From positions 1 to 64,000 of the forward strand of contig JAEWAQ010000052.1 in the NCBI GenBank assembly GCA_023391635.1: a stretch of DNA of 64,000 nt, read 5' to 3'. This document shows positions 9,319 to 15,625 of the stretch, piece by piece. The stretch's first letter is position 1. Each line of letters opens with the position of its first letter. Under the pieces are notes generated by a model. The model saw only the letters and a list, made by a program, of their open reading frames with translations. It had not been told where the DNA came from and ran no database searches. The stretch comes from Bacillota bacterium. Lineage in GTDB: Bacteria; Bacillota; Bacilli; Paenibacillales; Paenibacillaceae. A program made the translations under genes and the position numbers.

Positions 9319-10599
9319 TCAGCTCTTAATAATTTCGATTTTGCGTATTCGGTGCCTATCCTTTTCACGAATGATTAAGGTCAGTTCGCCGGTAGACCAG
9401 GCCACGCCTGGTTCAAGATCCGGCTGCTGGGTGTATAGCCATCCGCCTATGGAGTCGACAGATTCATGTTCAAGATCTGTTCCAAGAATTCGGTTAGCCT
9501 CCTCAAGGAGAGTTGTACCTTGAACCATAAAACGATTGTTGCCCAATGGTTCTATATGTTTTTTCTCATCGTAATCAAATTCATCCCGAATTTCCCCAAC
9601 AATCTCCTCTAAAATGTCTTCAATCGTGATCATGCCTGAGGTACCGCCATACTCATCCAATAAAAGGGCAAGATGTACCTGCTGCTGTTGCATTTTAAGC
9701 AACAATTGTTTTACTGGCATGACCTCGGGCACGGTCATCACCGGTTGAATCATTTCTTTAAAGTTAAAACTGGGATTGTTGTCGTAATGCAAGAAAAACA
9801 TTTTTGTATTGATGAAACCAACAATGTTATCTTTGCTTTCTCTGGCAACAGGGAATCGAGTGTACTGTTCTTGCTTAATTATGGCGAGATTTTCTTCAAG
9901 CGATTTCTCTTCGTACAAGCAGACCATATCGGTGCGCGGAATCATGATTTCGCGAGCCAACAACTCATCAAATGCAAAAATGCGATTCACATATCCAAAT
10001 TCCGTTTTGTTGATCTTCCCGCTCTCATAACTTTCAGACAGAATAATTCTAATTTCTTCTTCCGAGTGTGCTTCCTCATGTTCGCTTGCCGGCTTCATCC
10101 CAAGCACCTTGATTAAAGCGTTCGCTGAACCATTCAAAATCCAAATAAATGGATACATGACTTTGTAGAAGTTAATGATTATAGGCGAGCAAAAAACTGC
10201 AATTTGCTCCGCTTTTTGAATAGCTAATGACTTTGGTGCAAGTTCGCCGAGTACCACATGCAGATAAGTAATGGCAGTAAAGGCAATAACAAAAGAGACA
10301 ACGTGACCTGCCTCCTCACCGATTCCTAACTGTTCAAATAGGGGAAAAAGAATGGCTTCAACCGTTGGTTCACCTAACCACCCAAGACCCAAGGCGGTAA
10401 TCGTAATCCCCAATTGACAAGCGGATAAGTAGCCATCTAAATTGTTGGTGACTTGATGAACCGAACGCGCGTTTCTTCGCCCTTCCATTAACATCTGATC
10501 CACGCGACTCGGCCGAAGCTTTATTATTGCAAACTCGGTGGCGACGAAGAATGCGGTAAGCAAAATGAGAAATGCAACTAAAATAAGATTTAAGGCCAT
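9319..10599 (-). CDS. CNNM/CBS-domain membrane protein (hemolysin-C/CorC-like, YhdP/YugS type)
   Basis: Integral membrane protein of the CNNM family, associated with Mg2+ (or other divalent cation) efflux and homeostasis. The 426-aa product has an N-terminal DUF21/CNNM membrane domain of about 190 residues (LILVAFLILLTAFFVATEFA, LGELAPKSLAI), an acidic linker, a CBS pair (ELLAREIMIPRTDMVCL and TVPEVMPVKQLL) and a C-terminal CorC/HlyC domain (residues about 340-426, DEYGGTSGMITIEDILEEIVG). The frame is open further upstream, but the family start MALNLILVAF at 10599 has AAAAGGACGG before it. It stands alone, between the ORF remnant and a tRNA operon. The name hemolysin is historical and does not imply a toxin. 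Confidence 0.88.
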   Translation of the reverse strand: MALNLILVAFLILLTAFFVATEFAIIKLRPSRVDQMLMEGRRNARSVHQVTNNLDGYLSACQLGITITALGLGWLGEPTVEAILFPLFEQLGIGEEAGHVVSFVIAFTAITYLHVVLGELAPKSLAIQKAEQIAVFCSPIIINFYKVMYPFIWILNGSANALIKVLGMKPASEHEEAHSEEEIRIILSESYESGKINKTEFGYVNRIFAFDELLAREIMIPRTDMVCLYEEKSLEENLAIIKQEQYTRFPVARESKDNIVGFINTKMFFLHYDNNPSFNFKEMIQPVMTVPEVMPVKQLLLKMQQQQVHLALLLDEYGGTSGMITIEDILEEIVGEIRDEFDYDEKKHIEPLGNNRFMVQGTTLLEEANRILGTDLEHESVDSIGGWLYTQQPDLEPGVAWSTGELTLIIREKDRHRIRKIEIIKS

Positions 10600-10721
10600 G
10601 AAAACCGTCCTTTTAATAAGATAGATTACTTGAACGAGGATACCCAATCTTACTACGATTAATTCAGGTAACGGTTTCGAGCAAATGCAACCTTCCACAC
10701 TCAGTTCGTGGACCAACTACG

Positions 10722-10750
10722 AAAAATAAAAACCCCTTGCTACACAAGGG
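10722..10750 (-). terminator. Terminator of the Glu-Lys-Leu tRNA operon
   Basis: On the minus strand CCCTTG-TGTAG-CAAGGG is followed by GTTTTTATTTTT, a textbook intrinsic terminator, 19 bp after the CCA end of tRNA-Leu. Confidence 0.85.
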
Positions 10751-10768
10751 ATCTCAGCTCTTACATTA

Positions 10769-10854
10769 TGGTGCGGTCGAGAGGACTCGAACCTCCACGA
10801 GATTGCTCCCGCCAGCCCCTCAAGCTGGTGCGTCTGCCATTCCGCCACGACCGC
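10769..10854 (-). tRNA. tRNA-Leu (anticodon GAG)
   Basis: The 86-nt minus-strand sequence folds as a class II cloverleaf: acceptor GCGGTCG/CGACCGC, anticodon stem CCAGC/GCTGG with loop TTGAGGG (anticodon GAG), a long variable arm, a GGTTCGAGTCC T arm, and an encoded CCA end. It is third in the Glu-Lys-Leu operon. Confidence 0.96.
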
Positions 10855-10904
10855 ATATGAACTTTCCATCTGTCTGAAACGAGGGAGTACGACAAGAACT
10901 GAAC

Positions 10905-10980
10905 TGGTGAGCCATGAAGGACTCGAACCTTCGACACCCTGATTAAAAGTCAGGTGCTCTACCAACTGAGCTAATGGCTC
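10905..10980 (-). tRNA. tRNA-Lys (anticodon TTT)
   Basis: The 76-nt minus-strand sequence has acceptor GAGCCAT/ATGGCTC, a TAGCTCAGTTGGTAGAGC D arm, anticodon loop CTTTTAA (TTT) and an encoded CCA. It is second in the operon. Confidence 0.97.
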
Positions 10981-11042
10981 ATATTCCGGGGTCCCCGAAA
11001 AGTAATCGGAAATCGCTCCAACGCTTCGCTTTTGGGGTGAAT

Positions 11043-11117
11043 TGGTGACCCGTAGGGGATTCGAACCCCTGTTACCTCCGTGAAAGGGAGGTGTCTTAAC
11101 CCCTTGACCAACGGGCC
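11043..11117 (-). tRNA. tRNA-Glu (anticodon TTC)
   Basis: The 75-nt minus-strand sequence begins GGCCCGTTGGTCAAGGGG, has anticodon loop CTTTCAC (TTC), a GGTTCGAATCC T arm and an encoded CCA. It is first in the operon, 56 bp downstream of the -10 box of a strong promoter. Confidence 0.97.
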
Positions 11118-11172
11118 AGGATGGGCGAATAACTTCTGATTCCCCGCGGCCCTGTTTCAGACGACAAAATTG

Positions 11173-11201
11173 ATTATATCGGAATCGGAAAGTGAACGCA
11201 A
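11173..11201 (-). promoter_or_regulatory. Promoter of the Glu-Lys-Leu tRNA operon
   Basis: On the minus strand TTGCGT (11196-11201) and TATAAT (11173-11178) are separated by exactly 17 bp. This is a near-consensus sigma-A promoter reading into tRNA-Glu. Confidence 0.8.
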
Positions 11202-11348
11202 GCTTTTTATTTGCGTATTTTGTGCGTTCCAGGCCATTTGCAGATGTTACCAATTACTCGTCGCTTTGACGGAAGCCCGTTTCAACCATTCGCAAATGCG
11301 GTTAAGCGTAAATAACCAATGATCAACATTCAAGGGAGGCCGCTTGGC

Positions 11349-12611
11349 ATGAACGGCACCAAACACAAACTTTTCGACGGAACGCTCTACTGGCCCAAAA
11401 CAATGCCCATAGCTCCGACTTATCCGTCACTTCGAACGAGAATCATTACACAGGTTGCCATTATTGGCGGAGGCATGACCGGGGCCATTTGCGCAGCGTT
11501 TCTCGCCAATGCCGGCATCAAGGCAGTCCTTGTAGAAGGCAAGCGCGTCGCTTCCGCCAGTACAGCGGCAAATACGGGTCTGATCCAATTCACCAACGAT
11601 ATTATGCTCAGCGAACTGGCCGAGCGGATTGGAGAAGATGATGCTGCACGGTTCTATTACGAATGCCGCAAAGCGCTTGACAGCTTGTCGGAACTCGCTT
11701 CTTCCATTCCGCTCGACATGGGCTTCAATTCCCGCAGCAGCCTGTATTGTGCTTCTACGGATCAGGATGCCGCGCGGCTTTTGAGCGAGTATCAAATGCT
11801 TCGAAAGCACGGTTTCCCGGTCAATTGGGGCTTTCCGAAATCCATTGGAAGCAAGCTGCCTTCGCTCATAACAGCTGCTCTCGTCACCCATGGCGATGCG
11901 GAAATCAATCCGGTCAGATTTGCACACGGACTCATCGTCCAGGCTGTACGCAGAGGCGCCCAGGTGTTCGAGAAAACGGGCATTATCCAAATAAGCAGAC
12001 GCAACGAACGATTTGTCCTTCAAGCTGAACACGGGGAGATCAACGCCCAATATGTCGTGCGTGCAACGGGATACTTGCCTGGCATAGAGACGCCGCGCAC
12101 CGGCTTGCCCATTCTGCGCCGTTCCTACGCTCTTGCGACCAAACCGGACAGCATACCTACCGATTGGCCGGATCGGATGATGATATGGGGAACGGACCGA
12201 CCCTACTTCTACTTCCGCACAACTCCGGAAGGACGCATCATCGCGGGAGGACTCGATGAGAATCGCGCGGATCCTGACCGGAATGCTTCCGGTTTGCAGG
12301 CTCGAACAAATGATCTTCTCGCTGAATTATCACGGCTGTTTCCGGATTCCGTCTTCGAAGCGGAGGATGCATGGTGCGGCGTATTCGGCGAATCGAAGGA
12401 TCATCTGCCATTGTTGGGCGAGCATCCTGATCAACCCGGCATCTTCCATGCGCTTGGCTATGGGGGCAATGGCACGATATACGGAACGATCGCAGCCTTC
12501 ATGCTATTGGATCAGCTTAAAGGCAACCATCATCCATTAAAGACGATGCTGAGCCCAGGTCGGGGCCGACTTATAGTTAAGGCATCTGCACGTATCGCCA
12601 ACCCCGTTTGA
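11349..12611 (+). CDS. FAD-dependent amine/amino-acid oxidoreductase (DAO family)
   Basis: Flavoprotein of the D-amino-acid oxidase/glycine oxidase/gamma-glutamylputrescine oxidase superfamily. The 420-aa product has the FAD-binding GGGMTGAICAAFLA motif ending in an acidic residue (LVEGKR) about 35-65 residues in, a STAANTGLIQF segment next to the flavin, and the C-terminal GVFGESKDHLPLLGEHPDQPG and GYGGNGTIYGT motifs typical of the DAO fold. The frame opens at 11319, but GGGAGG lies between that codon and the ATG at 11349 with 9-nt spacing to the latter, so 11349 is chosen. It lies alone between two tRNA operons on the opposite strand. Substrate not determined. Confidence 0.82.
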   Translation: MNGTKHKLFDGTLYWPKTMPIAPTYPSLRTRIITQVAIIGGGMTGAICAAFLANAGIKAVLVEGKRVASASTAANTGLIQFTNDIMLSELAERIGEDDAARFYYECRKALDSLSELASSIPLDMGFNSRSSLYCASTDQDAARLLSEYQMLRKHGFPVNWGFPKSIGSKLPSLITAALVTHGDAEINPVRFAHGLIVQAVRRGAQVFEKTGIIQISRRNERFVLQAEHGEINAQYVVRATGYLPGIETPRTGLPILRRSYALATKPDSIPTDWPDRMMIWGTDRPYFYFRTTPEGRIIAGGLDENRADPDRNASGLQARTNDLLAELSRLFPDSVFEAEDAWCGVFGESKDHLPLLGEHPDQPGIFHALGYGGNGTIYGTIAAFMLLDQLKGNHHPLKTMLSPGRGRLIVKASARIANPV

Positions 12612-12634
12612 CGCAATTCAACCAATAATGCAAA

Positions 12635-12662
12635 AAGGACTGCCGTTTGAATGGCAGTCCTT
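12635..12662 (-). terminator. Terminator shared by the Asn-Ser tRNA operon and the FAD gene
   Basis: The stem AAGGACTGCC / GGCAGTCCTT has an 8-nt loop. On the minus strand it is followed by TTTTTGC, so it ends the tRNA transcript; it may also stop the converging FAD gene transcript. Confidence 0.75.
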
Positions 12663-12677
12663 GCAATCGTCACGAAC

Positions 12678-12766
12678 TGGCGGAGAGAGAGGGATTCGAA
12701 CCCTCGCGGCTGTTACACCCTAACGCTTTAGCAAAGCGCCCCCTTCGGCCTCTTGGGTACCTCTCC
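12678..12766 (-). tRNA. tRNA-Ser (anticodon GCT)
   Basis: The 89-nt class II tRNA on the minus strand starts GGAGAGGTACCC, has anticodon loop TTGCTAA (GCT), a long variable arm and ends GCCA. Only 3 nt separate it from tRNA-Asn, so they are co-transcribed. Confidence 0.96.
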
Positions 12767-12769
12767 ATG

Positions 12770-12845
12770 TGGCTCCCCGAACTGGGCTCGAACCAGTGAC
12801 AACACGATTAACAGTCGTGTGCTCTACCAACTGAGCTATCAGGGA
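12770..12845 (-). tRNA. tRNA-Asn (anticodon GTT)
   Basis: The 76-nt minus-strand sequence has TAGCTCAGTTGGTAGAGC in the D arm, anticodon loop CTGTTAA (GTT), a GGTTCGAGCCC T arm and an encoded CCA. It is first in the Asn-Ser operon. Confidence 0.96.
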
Positions 12846-12868
12846 ACATTTCAAAAGTGACATTGATT

Positions 12869-12897
12869 AATTTATCATGATCCCCACCCGAAGTCAA
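12869..12897 (-). promoter_or_regulatory. Promoter of the Asn-Ser tRNA operon
   Basis: On the minus strand TTGACT (12892-12897) and TAAATT (12869-12874) are 17 bp apart, reading into tRNA-Asn, which begins 24 bp downstream. Confidence 0.7.
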
Positions 12898-12921
12898 GCA
12901 TAACCCTGCCGAAAAATGATG

Positions 12922-13395
12922 TTATTTTTGCACGGTCTGTGTGACTTCCTGAATATTCAACTTCCCCCGACATCTTCCACACGCATATTTGCGCGGATCC
13001 GTCTTGCGTTTGCGCGGATACGACTGCCCGCAATCCCGGCAAATCAGCAAATATCGCACAGGCAGCGTTCGTACGGCTCCGGGCAGCGGGCGGCAATGGC
13101 GGGTCGCGCCGACCTGGACGAGCAGCGCCTTGAAATCCGCGTCGCGATGCTTGTAGCCGCGCCCTTGCAGGTGCAGGTGGTAATGGCACAATTCATGCTT
13201 GATAATCGCTTCCGTTTCCTCCCGCCCGTGAACGGCCAACTGATGCGGACTGATCTCGATAAGGTGGCTCTTGGTGAAATATCGTCCGCCTGTCGCCCGC
13301 AATCGCGCATTGAACGCGGCCTTGTGCCTGAACGGCAATCCGAACGCCGACAGCGACACTTCCTCCACCCACTTCTGCAACGCCTGATCGTCCAC
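12922..13395 (-). CDS. SprT-like family protein
   Basis: Putative zinc metalloprotease-like protein related to SprT/YdcK. The 157-aa product carries the HELCHYH zinc motif at about residue 66, a downstream HRDADFKALL segment, and a C-terminal zinc ribbon of two CxxC pairs (CRDCG and CGRCRG) at about residues 118 and 138. The start is GTG at 13395. An ATG 7 nt upstream is in another frame. GGGGGA lies 11 nt before the GTG. The protein is divergent from the next gene, with 98 bp between the two starts. Cellular role in Bacilli is not settled. Confidence 0.85.
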   Translation of the reverse strand: MDDQALQKWVEEVSLSAFGLPFRHKAAFNARLRATGGRYFTKSHLIEISPHQLAVHGREETEAIIKHELCHYHLHLQGRGYKHRDADFKALLVQVGATRHCRPLPGAVRTLPVRYLLICRDCGQSYPRKRKTDPRKYACGRCRGKLNIQEVTQTVQK

Positions 13396-13422
13396 GTTTC
13401 ATTTTTCCCCCGATTCGCCTGA

Positions 13423-13466
13423 ACTACTTGAATTGTAGGCTGATCATGGGCTACACTTCAAGTAGT
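13423..13466. repeat. 10-bp inverted repeat between sprT and the 118-aa gene
   Basis: ACTACTTGAA (13423-13432) and TTCAAGTAGT (13457-13466) are perfect inverted copies, with GTAG/CTAC pairing further inside the 24-bp spacer. The element sits in the divergent promoter region, 27 bp before the downstream start codon. It could be an operator or a leader hairpin. Confidence 0.45.
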
Positions 13467-13493
13467 ATATTGATGCGAGGAGACTTCGCCGCT

Positions 13494-13850
13494 ATGTCCG
13501 AGATGTCCTATGTGCTGCTTCAACATGATGACCGGCAACTGCAATTCGTGGAAATGCCCGCTACTCACGCCTACCAATTGAGCGCACTCAACCTGCGCTT
13601 GCATAAGGAATTGTCCAAGCTGACCGCCGATAACGTCCCGACGCTGCCGAAAGCGGTGGCCGAGTGCCGGGGACTGGAGCTGCTCGACGAGTCGATCGCA
13701 CCTGTCAGCGGTCTGGACTATATTAACGAGTTGGAATGCAGCTTTGCCGGCATCCGCGAGCAAGCGTACCCGCTGATTGCCCTGCTGACCGAGATCCGCG
13801 CGCTTCAAGCGCAGCTCGAGCAATGGTACGAAGAGGAAGGACTCGCTTGA
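13494..13850 (+). CDS. Hypothetical protein, 118 aa
   Basis: I do not recognise the family. The product is acidic and mostly helical in appearance, with Leu-rich segments (LSALNLRLHKELSKL, LIALLTEIRALQAQLEQW) that could form a coiled coil. It has no signal peptide or TM segment. The frame is open from 13428, but the only start with a ribosome-binding site is the ATG at 13494, 11 nt after GAGGAG. It is followed after 115 bp by the spore cortex gene cmpA on the same strand. Small proteins of this kind are common beside cmpA in Paenibacillaceae, but a sporulation role is a guess. Confidence 0.65.
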   Translation: MSEMSYVLLQHDDRQLQFVEMPATHAYQLSALNLRLHKELSKLTADNVPTLPKAVAECRGLELLDESIAPVSGLDYINELECSFAGIREQAYPLIALLTEIRALQAQLEQWYEEEGLA

Positions 13851-13965
13851 CCGAACGTCCTTGAACTTCGACGCCGCTCCGTCTCCGCGCATCGGACCTG
13901 CACGATGATTCGATTTCCTCCATATGTTAATACTACACGTATTGACTGCGAGGAGGACGATGGCG

Positions 13966-14115
13966 ATGCCGCAGTGGCTCAGCAATCAATTGATGAGAGC
14001 ATTCCAGAAGAAGGACCGCCGGCAGATCCGACTGCTCAACGACTGCTGGTTCTATTACCGCACCAAGCCTGACGTCTCGAAGAACTCTACCGGCGGCACC
14101 GGCCTGACTCCTTGA
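13966..14115 (+). CDS. cmpA: Cortex morphogenetic protein CmpA
   Basis: Small sporulation protein. In Bacillus subtilis CmpA works with ClpXP to remove cells with defective spore envelopes by degrading SpoIVA. The 49-aa product begins MPQWLSNQLMRAF and contains the KDRRQIRLLNDCWFYY core that characterises the family, with a slightly longer C-terminal tail than the 37-residue B. subtilis protein. GAGGAGG lies 9 nt before the chosen ATG; another ATG two codons earlier (13960) is too close. CATATGTT at 13921-13928 resembles a sigma-E -10 element at a sensible distance, consistent with mother-cell expression. The identification rests on recalled family sequence. Confidence 0.75.
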   Translation: MPQWLSNQLMRAFQKKDRRQIRLLNDCWFYYRTKPDVSKNSTGGTGLTP

Positions 14116-14146
14116 GCTCCGGGCAAGATCATCATTTCTGAAAATG

Positions 14147-14196
14147 AAGACCTTCGCAGCAGTCGGCATGGAAATGTCGGCAGAAGCGGAGGTCTT
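14147..14196. terminator. Hairpin between cmpA and the nitroreductase gene
   Basis: AAGACCTTCGC and GCGGAGGTCTT pair with one mismatch across a 28-nt loop that itself holds GTCGGCAT/ATGTCGGC repeats. The two flanking genes converge here, and the hairpin is likely used from both sides. Confidence 0.5.
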
Positions 14197-14202
14197 TGTG
14201 CA

Positions 14203-14859
14203 TCAGGAAATGCGGTTCCAGAACGTCACTTCATCTACAGTCAGACGGACTGTCGGGTGACCGGGTTTGGCCGCCTTGCCAATCGGCAGCAGCATGACCG
14301 GTACGTACCGATCGGGAATGCCGAACGCTTCTGCGAACTTCGCGCTGTCATACCCGCCCATCGGCACGGTATCGTAACCTTTGGCCCGCGCAGCCAGCAT
14401 CAATTGCATCGCTGCCAGACTTGCGTCGATGATCGCCACTTCACGGGCCTTCTCCGGCGGAAGCTTGGAATAGGCCGATACGGTGCGCGAGATGAATGAT
14501 TGGGCGGTGTCTTCAGGCATATATCCCGCCCCGGCAGCGCGGTTATAGATCGTTTCGGCATTCCGGTAACCTTCTTTGTCGCCCAGGATTGCGATGACAG
14601 CCGATGCCTGCACGATCTGCTGCTGGTTGTTCGCGATCGGCAGCAGCTGCTCCTTCAACTCAGGCGTATCGATAACCAGAAAGCGCCAATGCTGCATATT
14701 GGACGAAGAAGGCGCCAGAGCGGCCAGTTTCAGTATCTCTGCCAATTCCTCGCGCGGAATGATATGGCTTGGATCGTAACTGCGGACAGATCGGCGACTG
14801 CGAAGCAACTCGAGGGCGGATAAAGTCGGTTCTGCGACAACAACTTGCGATGCGGACAT
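14203..14859 (-). CDS. Nitroreductase family protein
   Basis: FMN-dependent NAD(P)H oxidoreductase of the nitroreductase fold. The 218-aa product has the N-terminal RSRRSVRSYDP FMN-phosphate motif at about residue 20, APSSSNMQHWRF in the middle, and the C-terminal GGYDSAKFAEAFGIPDRYVPVMLLPIGK block. AAGGAGG lies upstream at good spacing. It is preceded by an Rrf2-type regulator gene on the same strand. The promoter between them carries three TTGCACAGT-type boxes, which suggests that Rrf2 directly represses it. A role in oxidative, nitrosative or quinone stress is likely by family. Confidence 0.88.
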   Translation of the reverse strand: MSASQVVVAEPTLSALELLRSRRSVRSYDPSHIIPREELAEILKLAALAPSSSNMQHWRFLVIDTPELKEQLLPIANNQQQIVQASAVIAILGDKEGYRNAETIYNRAAGAGYMPEDTAQSFISRTVSAYSKLPPEKAREVAIIDASLAAMQLMLAARAKGYDTVPMGGYDSAKFAEAFGIPDRYVPVMLLPIGKAAKPGHPTVRLTVDEVTFWNRIS

Positions 14860-14890
14860 AAGGGTTTCCTCCTTGATTCTGCATAAATAA

Positions 14891-14963
14891 TTGCACAGTT
14901 TTCATTATACCGAGTAAATATTTACACAGTTATAACGATAAACTGTTTCGGATATTGCACAGT
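14891..14963 (-). promoter_or_regulatory. Nitroreductase promoter with three repressor-type boxes
   Basis: TTGCACAGT occurs at 14891-14899 and 14955-14963 and TTACACAGT at 14922-14930, with a partial inverted copy AACTGT at 14941-14946. On the minus strand a TATAAT -10 box occupies 14904-14909, so one box covers the transcription start and another the -35 region. The arrangement fits repression by the Rrf2 protein encoded immediately upstream. Confidence 0.6.
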
Positions 14964-14996
14964 ATACGACCGCACACTTTGATTGTCAACTGCAGA

Positions 14997-15467
14997 TTAC
15001 GAGCGACCGCTTAAGCGCTCCGCGCACTCCTGGCCGGCCCGTACCGCAAGATCGGCAATCGTATGCCGGGCAAGCACTTCCTTCAAGCTGTCATCCATCT
15101 CCCGGGTCAATTCCTGAAACGCTGCGTTCATCTCCAGCCCGAACGGATGCGTGCCGGTCGTCTCCTTGATGCCGAAACAGAGCGGATCGCCGACTTGCAA
15201 GGCGCAATAGACTTCGGCAAGCGTGACCGTATGCGGATCCTTCTTGAGCCGATAGCCGCCGTCGCGGCCTTCACGCGTCTCAAGGATCCCTTCCCGCGCA
15301 AGCACGGCAAGAATTCTCCGTAGCAGCGTCGCTTCGGATTGGAGGTGGCTGGCGAGTTCGGCGCTCGGGCAAGTCTGCACCCGTTCTTTCGACAAGATGA
15401 CAAGTGCCTGCAGCGCCAAGCCGAACCACTTCGGGTGATGGTTGCCTGTGCACTTCTCCGGGTTCAT
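14997..15467 (-). CDS. Rrf2-family transcriptional regulator
   Basis: Winged-helix DNA-binding regulator of the Rrf2 family (YwnA/NsrR/IscR relatives). The 156-aa product has an N-terminal winged HTH (ALQALVILS, SAELASHLQSEATLLRRILAVLAREGILETREGRDGGYRL) and a C-terminal helical part. The three-cysteine Fe-S cluster motif of IscR/NsrR is not evident; only CALQVGDPLC provides two close cysteines, so any redox sensing would be thiol-based. AAAGGAG lies 10 nt before the ATG at 15467. It probably regulates the downstream nitroreductase, whose promoter carries repeated boxes. Confidence 0.85.
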   Translation of the reverse strand: MNPEKCTGNHHPKWFGLALQALVILSKERVQTCPSAELASHLQSEATLLRRILAVLAREGILETREGRDGGYRLKKDPHTVTLAEVYCALQVGDPLCFGIKETTGTHPFGLEMNAAFQELTREMDDSLKEVLARHTIADLAVRAGQECAERLSGRS

Positions 15468-15542
15468 GATGGGAGGTCTCCTTTGGCCGATTCTGCCCGG
15501 TCTGGAAGCGCGCCGGGCCGATTTCCTAGCATTGTAACACGA

Positions 15543-15586
15543 AAACCCGGAACCGCCAAGGCTGGAAGCACGGCGATTCCGGGTTT
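15543..15586 (-). terminator. Terminator of tex
   Basis: The 10-bp stem AAACCCGGAA / TTCCGGGTTT with an inner CC/GG pair lies 39 bp past the tex stop codon. On the minus strand it is followed by TTTTCG. Confidence 0.65.
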
Positions 15587-15625
15587 AAGGCATTCTTGAA
15601 ATCGGACTGTAGCCAGGAAGGCTCG

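Noticed and set aside
9319..10599. Haemolytic toxin, as the common family name of this protein suggests
   Set aside because: The domain order DUF21/CNNM, CBS pair, CorC/HlyC is that of a cation-homeostasis membrane protein, not a toxin.
10717..11253. 178-codon open frame on the minus strand across the tRNA cluster
   Set aside because: It reads straight through tRNA-Glu, tRNA-Lys and tRNA-Leu. The peptide pattern (PLAQLVEHLTFNQGVEGSSPSW, VAEWQTHQLEG) is the known translation artefact of tRNA genes.
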